Shown one piece after another: positions 18,901 through 25,788 of a stretch of 51,757 bases of DNA (position 1 is the stretch's first letter; each line of letters starts with the position of its first letter). Made by a program: the position numbers and the translations under genes. Under the pieces are notes generated by a model that was given only the letters and a program-made list of their open reading frames with translations, did no database searches and was not told the origin of the DNA. Origin of the DNA: CAYXGZ01 sp964464755 (GTDB lineage: Bacteria; Planctomycetota; MHYJ01; JACPRB01); NCBI GenBank assembly GCA_964464755.1, contig CAYXGZ010000023.1, positions 1-51,757 of the forward strand, given 5' to 3'.

Positions 18901-19928
18901 AGCAGCCCGCGACGAACGAGAAGGGCAACCTGCGGATCCGGCTGATGGGCGCGAGCGCGTCCTTGAAGGACGTGACGATCGAGGAGATCCGCGGCGTGCC
19001 GACGATGGAGGTGTCGCGGAAGCGGGATTCGCGGGCCTCGGTGAGCGGGGTCGTGTCGATGCAGGAGGCGGGCCGCTGGGTGCGGACGCCGAAGCTGGTG
19101 GAGGGCGTGACGCTGAGGGCGGACGCGCGGATCCGCATCGACCACGCGGGGGCGGTGTGCTGGCTGGAGACCGGGTCGCGCTTCGCGATGGACGGGGACC
19201 GGCTGGACCTGCTGGAGGGGACGGGCTCGGTGACGATGGAGGTGGCCGGGAAATTCCGGCTGGCGCTGGGCGGGCACCGGGTGGAACCGGTGACGAAGCA
19301 GGGGCGGCTGGTGGTCGTGGCGCGGCCGGACCGGGTGCTCGCCGAGGAGGGGCTGGCGAAGTGGGACGACGCGGACCTGCTCGAGGGGGTCGAGTACGAC
19401 CTGAAGTCGAAGAAGGCGGAGGCGCAGCGGACGCGGTCCCTGCCGGCGGCCCTGCGGCCGAAGGAGACGCCGACGTGGAGGCTGGAGGCGGCGCTGCAGA
19501 AGGCGAAGCTGCTGCAGGGGGCGGCGGTGGAGCTGCCGGGCGGGCGCAAGGGGTTCAAGTCGGTGCTCTACAAGATGCACGAGTACTTCTACGGGGGGGT
19601 GACCTACGACGGGTCGACGGCGGGGCTGGTGGTGAAGGAGCGGCTGGCGCTGCGGTTCCGGATGCAGCTGAAGGAGACGAACGGGCTGACGCTGCAGATC
19701 TGGGACGAGACGCAGAACAAGAACCTGAAGCTGGGGATCGAGGCGCCGCCGGACACCTGGGTGACGATGACGATCTTCCTGAAGGACCTGGGGAATCCGG
19801 ACGCGAAGATCGACCGGATCGCGAAGGTGGACGACAAGCTGGGCGAGTTCTCGTGGCTCGTCGGGAAGCCGGGGATCGCGGCGGAGGTGCTGCTGGCGGA
19901 CGTGCAGCTGGTGGAGATCGAGCGCTAG
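15918..19928 (+). CDS. Transmembrane serine/threonine protein kinase with large LamG/DUF1080-like and FecR-like ectodomain
   Basis: 1336 residues from the ATG of MSDPEADALSEG; open frame upstream of this point is non-coding shadow. Residues 1-110 form an unrecognised helical region. The kinase domain spans about 115-375, with the Gly loop GRGGMG (about 128-133), the VALK lysine (Lys150), HRDVKPAN with catalytic Asp242, and DFG at 260-262. A membrane helix lies at about 415-440. The outer part starts with Pro/Thr-rich linkers and TPR-like charged helices (440-620). Two concanavalin/DUF1080-like sandwiches follow (about 690-1020 and 1190-1336). Between them is a FecR-like domain (RADARIRIDHAGAVCWLETGSRF). 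This is a typical receptor-like Hanks kinase: a ligand-binding ectodomain is thought to control cytoplasmic phosphorylation. Ligand and substrates are unknown. It is divergent from the sigma factor and may respond to the same envelope signal. Confidence 0.92.
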   Translation: MSDPEADALSEGISIVAHLAVKHGFVTPDQMKGMLEASGKVDSGRLGQRLVSGGHMKSLELETLFEIAACEKIGDAEGAAEATARLAELRKEAAPAAPEAAPIDPEIALAQSDPKRRFGKYVMLNELGRGGMGIVYRAWQADLRRIVALKVLPSELADAEERARFEREARVAAQLNHSNIVHVHECGQIDGKPYFTMDYIQGKPLSALIKEGGLNSRKALEIGAQAAMALQFAHEHGVVHRDVKPANILVDAQGRPFLVDFGLAKSTADFSMTTTGMVMGSPYFMSPEQAQGRTKEIDRRSDIYSLGAVLYQALTGRHPFEADDFGRLFDMIREERPRPPSERVKGLSKDLDAVILKCLEKKPERRYAHAFDLAADLKRVLVGQRVEAKGGAAKTTQHHGKSTTRIPKVAAPKSYGKAVAGGVAIVALLALIGVAIATTGKTPAPTATPLAARTVEPEPPPAPTAAPTATPTPRPTPTPEAGLEATETEVYRHLRDRRYGEAMARATAAVPRAPEDELALVSLRKRIESEARQAWLDAEDRAVRALMEGDAGRARAEYEEVLAHNLEPWTGKAREAIKRIAAPAPTRTPEPAPTPPPPAPTPSAAPTPDPAIALEAEAQAALKSLLEAEKRKDWKKCRELLAQRERWEASEAWRQAGTRLDEIAFASAEVSEEGYFAVRPRKAGSQLEWRYDFAQAAQVRDWAVRAPDVAWLNNVNVAHGLRLERESLVVRNAMARFLVDLEGELAISAEVAIVERGRGVAGFALGGYVFNFFDGQNATVSGPTGQFATQPLPEPATGRLAKVVFRVSRAQVLATVDDLVVFKGAPPAPPVPGYPELRAVLDTAVGLRRISLTGAPVQGALEAAKSRAALLGQVGRAFPLGGATLLCDGKSEGMLDKQEAGTWTVVEGALRGNSPDKGRHAELHALNQSWRNFRFRMRYRAHSGLFLDVGLRMGGGQINLQLPMDQPEKWREVEVIAAESAIQATVDGLPLAPEEQPATNEKGNLRIRLMGASASLKDVTIEEIRGVPTMEVSRKRDSRASVSGVVSMQEAGRWVRTPKLVEGVTLRADARIRIDHAGAVCWLETGSRFAMDGDRLDLLEGTGSVTMEVAGKFRLALGGHRVEPVTKQGRLVVVARPDRVLAEEGLAKWDDADLLEGVEYDLKSKKAEAQRTRSLPAALRPKETPTWRLEAALQKAKLLQGAAVELPGGRKGFKSVLYKMHEYFYGGVTYDGSTAGLVVKERLALRFRMQLKETNGLTLQIWDETQNKNLKLGIEAPPDTWVTMTIFLKDLGNPDAKIDRIAKVDDKLGEFSWLVGKPGIAAEVLLADVQLVEIER

Positions 19929-19931
19929 GGA

Positions 19932-19959
19932 TTGCCGCCGGGAGTCGCCGTGGTATGAT
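19932..19959 (+). promoter_or_regulatory. Promoter of the tRNA-Pro/tRNA-Val unit
   Basis: TTGCCG (19932-19937) and TATGAT (19954-19959) are spaced by 16 bases and sit 28 bases upstream of the tRNA-Pro 5' end. It is a good primary-sigma match and the start point would be near 19966. Confidence 0.75.
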
Positions 19960-19987
19960 CCCCGTCCGTTGCCGTGGCGACGTTGGG

Positions 19988-20065
19988 CGGGCCGTAGCGC
20001 AGCCTGGCTAGCGCGCTTGCTTGGGGTGCAAGAGGTCGCGAGTTCAAATCTCGCCGGCCCGACCA
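19988..20065 (+). tRNA. tRNA-Pro (GGG anticodon)
   Basis: A complete cloverleaf can be drawn. The acceptor stem CGGGCCG pairs with CGGCCCG, followed by A and an encoded CCA. The anticodon stem CTTGC/GCAAG has the loop TTGGGGT, giving anticodon GGG. The T arm is CGAG-TTCAAAT-CTCG. It is the first gene of a two-tRNA unit, 28 bases before tRNA-Val. Confidence 0.95.
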
Positions 20066-20093
20066 TCGTCGCCGCGGACCCCGCGCCCATCCC

Positions 20094-20168
20094 GGGCGGT
20101 TAGCTCAGCGGTAGAGCATCTGCCTTACAAGCAGAGGGTCGGGGGTTCGATCCCCTCACCGCCCACCA
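20094..20168 (+). tRNA. tRNA-Val (TAC anticodon)
   Basis: The acceptor stem GGGCGGT pairs with ACCGCCC, followed by A and an encoded CCA. The D arm reads GCTCAGCGGTAGAGC. The anticodon stem TCTGC/GCAGA has the loop CTTACAA, so the anticodon is TAC. The T arm GGGG-GTTCGAT-CCCC is standard. Confidence 0.95.
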
Positions 20169-20171
20169 TCT

Positions 20172-20226
20172 CGACTCGCCCCCGTTGGGAGTCGGGGGCT
20201 CGCCCGCCCCGAGCTTGTCGAGGGGC
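20172..20226 (+). terminator. Two tandem inverted repeats after the tRNA pair, possible terminator
   Basis: CGACTC (20172-20177) pairs with GAGTCG (20189-20194). A second hairpin GCCC-CGA-loop-TCG-A-GGGGC spans 20206-20226 with one bulged A. No T-run follows, so an intrinsic terminator is not certain. The second palindrome (core CGAGCTTGTCGA) resembles a small REP-like palindrome known from many GC-rich genomes. Confidence 0.3.
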
Positions 20227-20295
20227 TCAGTGCGAGCATCCCATCACCTCGACCCGAAGGGCCCGCGGACCCCGGTCGCGGAGTATGATCGCGAC

Positions 20296-21723
20296 ATGAG
20301 CGAACTCGTGTCCCTCCCGGCGCCTCCCGTCGCCCTGCCCCCGAAGTGCGCCTGCTGCCTCGGCGAGCCCGACGACGCCTCGGCGCGCCCGGCGAAGCCG
20401 CTGTCCGTGCGCGTGCCGCTCTGCCGGCCCTGCGCCCGCCACCAGGCCCGCGGCCGGCTCCGCGTCGCCCTCTGGATCGTCCTCGTAGGGGCGGGGATCG
20501 CCGCCCTCGTCACCCTGGCTCCACCGCGCGGCCGGCTGGCGCCGGACTCGCGCGCGCTCCTGCCCGCGTCCATCGTCATGGGAGTCGTCGCCGCGGGAGC
20601 CGCCGCGCACCTCCTGCTCCCGCGCTCGAAGCACCGGGTCGAGAGAGCGCCGCTCTCCGTCTACGCCGCCTCCCCCGAGGCGTGCACCTTCCTGGTGCAC
20701 GAGCCGCGCTACGCGGACCTGCTGGCCGCGACCTCCCCGCGTTCGGGCCGCCAGTCCGCCGGAGTCGACCTGCCGGCGATCCTCCTCGGCCTCCCCTTCG
20801 GCGGCGCCTGGGCGCGGTTCGGCGTCCCGATGCTCTCGATCCCGCACGCGACCGTCGTGCTGGTCGCCTCGGGGGCACTCCTGGTCCTGCTCTGGCCCAG
20901 GGCCGGGGACACGGCCGCGCTCGAGGCGCTACGGCGGGCCCCCGGCCTGCCCGCGGTGAAGGCGTTCCTCGCCGACTACCCCGACTCGCCGCACCGCGAC
21001 GAGGTGCGGGACCTCGCCTGGGCCCGCGTCTCGACGTCGCGGGACAAGTTCGAGCTGCGCAAGTACCTGGAGATCCCCGGCGCCCACCACCGGGAGAAGG
21101 TGCAGGGGATCCTGGCGGAGCTGGAGCTCGCGGAACTCGACGCCCGCCCGGAATGGAGCCGGTTGGCGCGGTTCGCCGCCGAGAACCCGGGGCACGCGCG
21201 GAGCGCGGAATTCCGGGGCCGGCTCGCGGCCTCGCTGCTCCCAGCGGCCGCCGACGGCACGCCGCCCGTAGAGGACTTCCGCGGGATCCTCAAGGCGGCG
21301 GCGGACGGGAAGCTGCCGGTGGTGGTCTCCGGTTTCGCCAACTTCGGCGAGCACCTCGCCGGCGTCCGGAAGTTCGTGGAGGAACGGCTGAAGATCCACG
21401 GGATCACCCCGACCTTCGTCCCCTGCGGCTCCCCGGCCACGATCGTGATGGTCGGCGTGCCCAGCACCGTGCGGTACCGGGCGCCGGGCGAGTCGCGGAT
21501 CACGGAGGGCATGACGTACACGGTGGAGATCGAGGTGAAGAAGACGGGCGGCGGCTCGTGGACGGCGCGCGTGGAGGGCGACCCCCCGAAGACGATCATG
21601 GTCCGCAAGGGCGAGGAGGACCGGGAGGCCTACCAGGTCCGCGAGATCGCCTACCAGGGGCTGATGTCCAAGCTCTGGTCCGGCCCGCTGTTCATGTACC
21701 CGCGGGCCGAGCCGGGGAAATGA
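20296..21723 (+). CDS. Hypothetical membrane protein with N-terminal Cys cluster
   Basis: 475 residues. The start at MSELVSLPAPP is chosen because a TATGAT box lies six bases upstream; the longer frame runs back into the tRNA trailer. An N-terminal zinc-binding-type cluster (CACCLGEP then CRPCARH) is followed by two hydrophobic helices (VALWIVLVGAGIAALVTLA and SIVMGVVAAGAAAHLLL). A further hydrophobic pair follows at about 155-205. The remaining 270 residues are soluble and include short TPR-like stretches (AFLADYPDSPHRDEVRDLAW) and a beta-rich end (YTVEIEVKKTGGGSWTARVEG). I do not recognise a family. The design of zinc ribbon, membrane anchor and repeat domain is shared with other proteins in the window. 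Confidence 0.72.
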   Translation: MSELVSLPAPPVALPPKCACCLGEPDDASARPAKPLSVRVPLCRPCARHQARGRLRVALWIVLVGAGIAALVTLAPPRGRLAPDSRALLPASIVMGVVAAGAAAHLLLPRSKHRVERAPLSVYAASPEACTFLVHEPRYADLLAATSPRSGRQSAGVDLPAILLGLPFGGAWARFGVPMLSIPHATVVLVASGALLVLLWPRAGDTAALEALRRAPGLPAVKAFLADYPDSPHRDEVRDLAWARVSTSRDKFELRKYLEIPGAHHREKVQGILAELELAELDARPEWSRLARFAAENPGHARSAEFRGRLAASLLPAAADGTPPVEDFRGILKAAADGKLPVVVSGFANFGEHLAGVRKFVEERLKIHGITPTFVPCGSPATIVMVGVPSTVRYRAPGESRITEGMTYTVEIEVKKTGGGSWTARVEGDPPKTIMVRKGEEDREAYQVREIAYQGLMSKLWSGPLFMYPRAEPGK

Positions 21724-21934
21724 GCGCGCGCGGCCGTCCACCGGGGCCATCCCGACTTCCCGCGGATCGAGGCGCCGGGATCCCCAGGAGCGCTTTCCCC
21801 ACCCGCACGCTCCCGCCGTCATCCCCTGCGCCCTCGGGCTTCGCGCCCGGTGAAGGAGCACGCGCCGGCGTGCAGGCGATCGCCTCTCCAGGGCGGACCC
21901 TCGGATCGGTGGATTCCAACTCGGGAGATCTGGC

Positions 21935-22168
21935 ATGACCAAGAAGAAGGTGTCGGCCCGGAGCACCGTGAAGCTCTCCAGCGAGAAGCCCGGGATTGTC
22001 GTGACCTACACCCTCGTCCCCGAGGCGGAAGCCGATCTCCGGCTGGGGAAGCTCTCCCTATCCTCGCCGATCGCGACCGCGCTGCTCGGGAAGACCGTGG
22101 GGGACCAGGTGGAGATCGCGGTCCCGGCGGGCACGCTCCGCTTCGAGATCCTGGGAATCTCGCCGTGA
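21935..22168 (+). CDS. Stand-alone GreA/GreB C-terminal (Rnk-like) domain protein
   Basis: 77 residues. The chain IVVTYTLVPEAEADLRLGKLSLSSPIATALLGKTVGDQVEIAVPAGTLRFEILGI follows the FKBP-like C-terminal domain of GreA/GreB, including the SPIATALLGKxVGD turn. The N-terminal coiled coil that enters the RNA polymerase secondary channel is absent, so it cannot stimulate transcript cleavage as GreA does. Stand-alone versions, such as Rnk, bind RNA polymerase and modulate Gre access. GGGAG precedes the ATG at a suitable distance. The 211 bases before it contain no other gene. Regulatory function is inferred from the fold only. Confidence 0.75.
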   Translation: MTKKKVSARSTVKLSSEKPGIVVTYTLVPEAEADLRLGKLSLSSPIATALLGKTVGDQVEIAVPAGTLRFEILGISP

Positions 22169-22262
22169 AGCGACCGTCGAGCCGGTGACGGGCACGGGGT
22201 CGCCGCACGACCCCTTTCCCTCGCCGGACTCTACCCTCTCCAGGGCCAGACTCCCGTCGAAG

Positions 22263-22276
22263 CGCAAACGGACGGC
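22263..22276 (+). repeat. 14-bp direct repeat, copy 1 (CGCAAACGGACGGC)
   Basis: The same 14 bases occur at 22595-22608 in the same orientation. The two copies flank the small His-rich lipoprotein gene. Function is unknown; it may be chance or a small duplicated element. Confidence 0.5.
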
Positions 22277-22289
22277 GCGCGGCCCCGTC

Positions 22290-22517
22290 CTAGTGCACCG
22301 ACAGCCAGACGCCGCCGCTGTAGGTGTGCCCGCAGCCCTGCCCGTGCCGGTGATTGTCGTGGTGGTACCAGGCCCCGCGGCGCTGGTAGTGACCGCAGTC
22401 GTCCGAGTGCACGTGGCCGGACGGGATCACCGCGACCGTCCCGTGGGGGCCGCGCACCACGCACGCCGGCAGCATCGTCGCCCCCAGGGCGAGCGCGAGG
22501 ATCATCAGGGTCTTCAT
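22290..22517 (-). CDS. Small His-rich lipoprotein
   Basis: 75 residues. The signal MKTLMILALALGATMLPAC ends in an LPAC lipobox. The mature part of about 55 residues is rich in His and Gly (HVHSDDCGHYQRRG, HHDNHRHGQGCGHTY) and has two Cys spaced for metal binding. A perfect AAGGAG Shine-Dalgarno sequence precedes the ATG. A periplasmic or outer-membrane metal-binding role is plausible but unproven. It is flanked by the 14-bp direct repeats. Confidence 0.75.
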   Translation of the reverse strand: MKTLMILALALGATMLPACVVRGPHGTVAVIPSGHVHSDDCGHYQRRGAWYHHDNHRHGQGCGHTYSGGVWLSVH

Positions 22518-22594
22518 GGTCGTACTCCTTGATCGAGGTCGGGATCCGCGCGCCGGGCCAGAAGCGGCTCCGCGCCGGTCCACCCTACCCCATC

Positions 22595-22608
22595 GCAAAC
22601 GGACGGCC
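22595..22608 (+). repeat. 14-bp direct repeat, copy 2 (CGCAAACGGACGGC)
   Basis: Identical to 22263-22276, 332 bases away in the same orientation, upstream of the lipoprotein gene. Confidence 0.5.
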
Positions 22609-22670
22609 CGCGGGGAGGCTCGATTCCGAGCCCGCATCGGCCTGCGCCCGCCCCGGACCCGATCAAGCGG

Positions 22671-22940
22671 ATGCGGCCCCGCGATAGTGATCGCCCGGCC
22701 GACGCCACGCGATTCACCGCCGCGCCGGGACAGGTCATCCCCCTCGCCGACCTGAGCTTCAGCCTCAAGGTCTGGTTCGAGGCCAGCGGGGCCAGCAGCG
22801 GCACGAGCTGGAAGTCCACGATCAAGGCGACCACCGAGACCGGCCCCAAGATCCGCGAGAAGCTGCTGGTCGACGCGACCGGACAGGCGGACCGCGTCCA
22901 GCCGTGGAAACCCCACCTGGAGAAGGCGGTCGCCAAGTAG
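22671..22940 (+). CDS. Short hypothetical ORF, possibly a gene remnant
   Basis: Up to 89 residues with normal third-position GC bias from about residue 14 onward (VIPLADLSFSLKVWFEASG, STIKATTETGPKIREKLLVDA). No signal, no membrane helix and no family recognised. No promoter or Shine-Dalgarno sequence was seen, and the first dozen residues look non-coding. It may be the tail of a decayed gene or a small cytoplasmic protein. The opposite strand over the same bases is also open and cannot be excluded. Confidence 0.3.
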   Translation: MRPRDSDRPADATRFTAAPGQVIPLADLSFSLKVWFEASGASSGTSWKSTIKATTETGPKIREKLLVDATGQADRVQPWKPHLEKAVAK

Positions 22941-22974
22941 GGGGGCGAAGGACGAGAGTCGAGTCGAGGGAGCG

Positions 22975-24165
22975 CTACCCCGCCCGCTCCACGGCGCGGT
23001 CAAGCGCCTCGCGCAGCGCCAGGTCGCGGGGGTCCCCCCGCAGCGAGGTCCCCATCCGGCTCGTCACGTACCCGTAGCCGAGGCCGCGCGCCGGGTCGGC
23101 GTAGCCCATCGACCCGCCCGCGCCCAACGACCCGTACGACGCCGCGCCCCCGAAGCTCCAGAACGAGCTCGGCTTCGCGAAGCCCAGCGAGAACTGCACG
23201 TCGTCGGACAGCAGGGCCTCGTCGTGGAAGCCGCGGCGCGGGGGCCGAGCCGGCGCCTCCAGCTCTCGGAGCGTCGCCGCCTTCAGGCCCAGGACCTTCC
23301 CGCCCGTCGCGAACTCGCCGTACGCCGCCGCGATCGCCCGCGCCGTCGCCACCCCTCCCCCGGCGGGGACCTCGAGCTCGCGCGCGTACACCGTCTCCGG
23401 ATCGCGCACGACCTCGGACCCGGGATTCACCCCGAGCGCGCGGTAGATCTTCGACCGGGGATAGAAGGACGCGAAGAGCAGCTTCAGCGGGAACGACCCC
23501 GGCCGCAGGGATTTCAAGCTCGGTTGGGACAGCAGCGAGAGCCTCGAGTTCGGAAGCGACGCCGGGATCCGGATGTAGGCCTCGAGGCCGAGCGGCGCCG
23601 CGATCTCCTCCTGGAAGTAGCGCCCGAGGCTGCGGTGCCGGGGATCCACGCGCCGCAGCAGTTCCCCCTCGTAGAACCCCAGCGTGAGCCCGTGGTAGGC
23701 CTGGCGCTCGCCGGGCGGCCAGTCCGGCTTCTGCCGCGCCATGACCTCGGCCAGCCGGTCGAGGTCCGCCACCGTCGCGCGATCCACCGGCTCCCGGAAC
23801 GCGTAGAGCCCGGCCTGGTGGGCCAGGAGCTGCCGCACCGTGGTCGCTTCCTTGCCCTCCCGCGCGAACTCGGGCCAGTACGCCGCGACGCGCTCGTCGT
23901 AGTCCAGCCGCCCCCGCGAGTGCGCCAGCGCCATCGTCATCGCCGCCAGGCCCTTGGTCGCCGAGTAGAGGAGGGCCAGCGTGTCCTCCTCCCAGGGCTC
24001 GCCGGTCGCCGCGCTGCGGATCCCGCCCCAGAGATCGACGACCTTCTCGCCCCGGACGTAGGCCGCGCAGGCCCCGCCGAGCTCGCCGCGCCGCGTGAAG
24101 TTCTCGGCGAACGCGTCGCGGACCGCCTCGTACCCCGGAGAAACGCCGCCGCGCACCTGGTCCAT
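22975..24165 (-). CDS. Serine hydrolase of the class C beta-lactamase/esterase (EstB) family
   Basis: 396 residues from MDQVRGGVSPGYEAV, chosen as the first start that leaves a family-length N-terminus. The catalytic SxxK is S68-A-T-K71 in LLYSATKGLAAM. The second motif is Tyr157 in QAYHGLTLG, the Y-H variant of the esterase branch. LLAHQAGLYAF follows the first motif as usual, and the C-terminal GYADPARGLGYGYVTSRM replaces the KTG box. There is no signal peptide, so it is probably a cytoplasmic esterase-like or peptidase-like enzyme rather than a true beta-lactamase. It stands alone on this strand. Confidence 0.88.
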   Translation of the reverse strand: MDQVRGGVSPGYEAVRDAFAENFTRRGELGGACAAYVRGEKVVDLWGGIRSAATGEPWEEDTLALLYSATKGLAAMTMALAHSRGRLDYDERVAAYWPEFAREGKEATTVRQLLAHQAGLYAFREPVDRATVADLDRLAEVMARQKPDWPPGERQAYHGLTLGFYEGELLRRVDPRHRSLGRYFQEEIAAPLGLEAYIRIPASLPNSRLSLLSQPSLKSLRPGSFPLKLLFASFYPRSKIYRALGVNPGSEVVRDPETVYARELEVPAGGGVATARAIAAAYGEFATGGKVLGLKAATLRELEAPARPPRRGFHDEALLSDDVQFSLGFAKPSSFWSFGGAASYGSLGAGGSMGYADPARGLGYGYVTSRMGTSLRGDPRDLALREALDRAVERAG

Positions 24166-24276
24166 CGGCGGATTCCGGTGCAAAGGACGTACCCGCGGGC
24201 CTCCGCTCCACGGGCTCCCGCCTCGCACGGCGTTTTTCCGGCGGAGGACGGGAAAGTACCGGCTGCGACCGCGGCC

Positions 24277-25071
24277 CTACTCCCGCGCGCTGCGGATCAC
24301 CTCGACCAGCCAGCCCGGCCGCGCCGAGGACACCCAGATCGTCCGCGGCCTCCCGGCCGGCGTGGTGAACTCGATCTCCGCGATCCCCGCTCCGGCGACG
24401 ATGTAGGTCCTGGCGGGAGTCGGCGACCCGTTGACCAACATCTTCGCCGACCGAACCGCGTGGCAGGGAAAGCTCAGGCAGCTCCACCGCCCGCCCACCC
24501 GGACCTCCAGGTGGGTCACCCGGACTCGAAGCATGGAACGGTCAAGGGCCGCCCACGCCACGCCGACCGCGACCACGGGAAGCGCCGTTCCCAGTGGCCG
24601 CGCCGCGACCCCGAAGAGGCCCGGGTGAGTCCAGGCCAGGATGCCGACCGCGAGGGCGGCCGACGCGCCGAGCCAGGCCACGGCCCGCCCCTTGCCCGGC
24701 CGCCGCAGGGTGTCGTCGAGGCGGATCTCGGGGTCGTAGGGCTCCCCGTCCACTTCGACGCGCTCCGGGGAGCGGATGCGCAGGTCCAGGCGCGCCGTCG
24801 AGGGGTGCTCCTGCGACCAGGAATCGTCGTCGTGCGACCAGGATTCGGAGACCTCGCCGACCAGCACGAAGCGGCCCTCGCCGGAGGGCTCGACGCGGCC
24901 CCGGAGCGTGTCACCGGCGCTCCCCATCGGGCCGGCGCTCGAGACGGTCCTCAGTTCGAAGGCCAGGGCCCCGGGCTGCTTCGTGAAGATCCGCAGGTGA
25001 CGATGGTTGTCGCCGTAGCGGTTGTTCCCCGTCCACGCGTAGCGGCCCTGGATTTCCACGGGACCAGTCAA
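24277..25071 (-). CDS. Hypothetical membrane protein
   Basis: 264 residues if read from a TTG start, or 260 from the GTG at 25059. The N-terminal half is a soluble beta-rich region (FELRTVSSAGPMGSAGDTLRGRVEPSGEGRFVLVGEVSESWSHDDDSW). Two hydrophobic helices follow (AVAWLGASAALAVGILAWTH and LGTALPVVAVGVAWAAL), then a beta-rich tail with an Arg-Trp-Ser-Cys segment. No family recognised. It is divergent from the 25116 gene, with only 44 bases between the two start codons. Confidence 0.6.
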   Translation of the reverse strand: MTGPVEIQGRYAWTGNNRYGDNHRHLRIFTKQPGALAFELRTVSSAGPMGSAGDTLRGRVEPSGEGRFVLVGEVSESWSHDDDSWSQEHPSTARLDLRIRSPERVEVDGEPYDPEIRLDDTLRRPGKGRAVAWLGASAALAVGILAWTHPGLFGVAARPLGTALPVVAVGVAWAALDRSMLRVRVTHLEVRVGGRWSCLSFPCHAVRSAKMLVNGSPTPARTYIVAGAGIAEIEFTTPAGRPRTIWVSSARPGWLVEVIRSARE

Positions 25072-25115
25072 GCACGCGGGCCGGGGGCCTGTCCAGCGTG
25101 TACCATGGGGCGACG

Positions 25116-25781
25116 ATGCGAGACACCCTGGTGGACGGAGTCAGCCTGGCGATCGAGATCGAGCGCCTCCTCCCGGCGCTGGAGCGGGAAGTCGGAAAGG
25201 TCCTGGGCGGGCTCGGGGACTCCCGGCCGAAGGGCTGGCAGCAGCACGCCCGCGAGCTGCGCTCAGGGCTCCAGGTCCTGGGCGCCGCGATCGACCGGCT
25301 GGAGCGGGAGCCGCGGCCGGTGTCCGAGTTCGCGCCGCTATGGCGGACCCTCGCCACGTTGGGGGCGCGACGGGCCCGCGCGAGCTACGAGCCGATCTGG
25401 AGGGCGATCGTCCGGCGCGCGGTGGCGATGACCGGATCCCGGGGGGACTACGTCCGGGGCGAGCGGGAGATCCAGATCCGGTGCTCCAATTGCCCCGGCC
25501 CCGCGGTGCGATTCCTGCCGGGCGCCAAGTTCGGCGGGGTGCGGCTCACGAAGGAGGAAGCGGACTTCGTCCGGCCGCTGCTGGCGCTCTCGTCCTCGGC
25601 GCTTCCGATCTACCTCGGGAAGCACCTGCGGCTCGGGCTCGACCGGTACTGCCCCCCCTGCGGTCTCTTCTACTGCGGCCCCTGCTCGCCGCTCCGGGAG
25701 GAGCATCCCGTGTTCAGCGACGCCGAGCGCGTGACGGCGACCTGTCCCCACGGTCACGAGCGGGTCGTCGATCCCGCCTGA
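25116..25781 (+). CDS. Hypothetical Cys-rich (zinc-binding type) protein
   Basis: 221 residues from the ATG that follows a TACCAT box by nine bases. The N-terminal half is helical (LVDGVSLAIEIERLLPALEREVGKVL). The C-terminal half has paired cysteines: CSNCPGP, then CPPCGLFYCGPC and a final CPHGHE, consistent with two zinc sites. No signal peptide or membrane helix. Family not recognised. It ends seven bases before the convergent FkbM methyltransferase. Confidence 0.65.
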   Translation: MRDTLVDGVSLAIEIERLLPALEREVGKVLGGLGDSRPKGWQQHARELRSGLQVLGAAIDRLEREPRPVSEFAPLWRTLATLGARRARASYEPIWRAIVRRAVAMTGSRGDYVRGEREIQIRCSNCPGPAVRFLPGAKFGGVRLTKEEADFVRPLLALSSSALPIYLGKHLRLGLDRYCPPCGLFYCGPCSPLREEHPVFSDAERVTATCPHGHERVVDPA

Positions 25782-25788
25782 GCCGCGG

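Noticed and set aside
6918..19928. A 4336-residue plus-strand open frame
   Set aside because: It is a shadow created by the extreme GC content over the minus-strand genes up to 15817. Its composition is Arg/Pro/Gly/Ala-rich, with no domains before 15918; only the part from 15918 is the kinase.
15317..20011. A 1564-residue plus-strand frame overlapping the kinase
   Set aside because: It is an alternative frame of the kinase gene with low-complexity Arg/Gly/Ala content and no recognisable domain.
22185..22532. Plus-strand frame opposite the His-rich lipoprotein
   Set aside because: It is Val/Ala-rich shadow sequence with no start signal, while the opposite strand has a perfect Shine-Dalgarno sequence and a lipoprotein signal.
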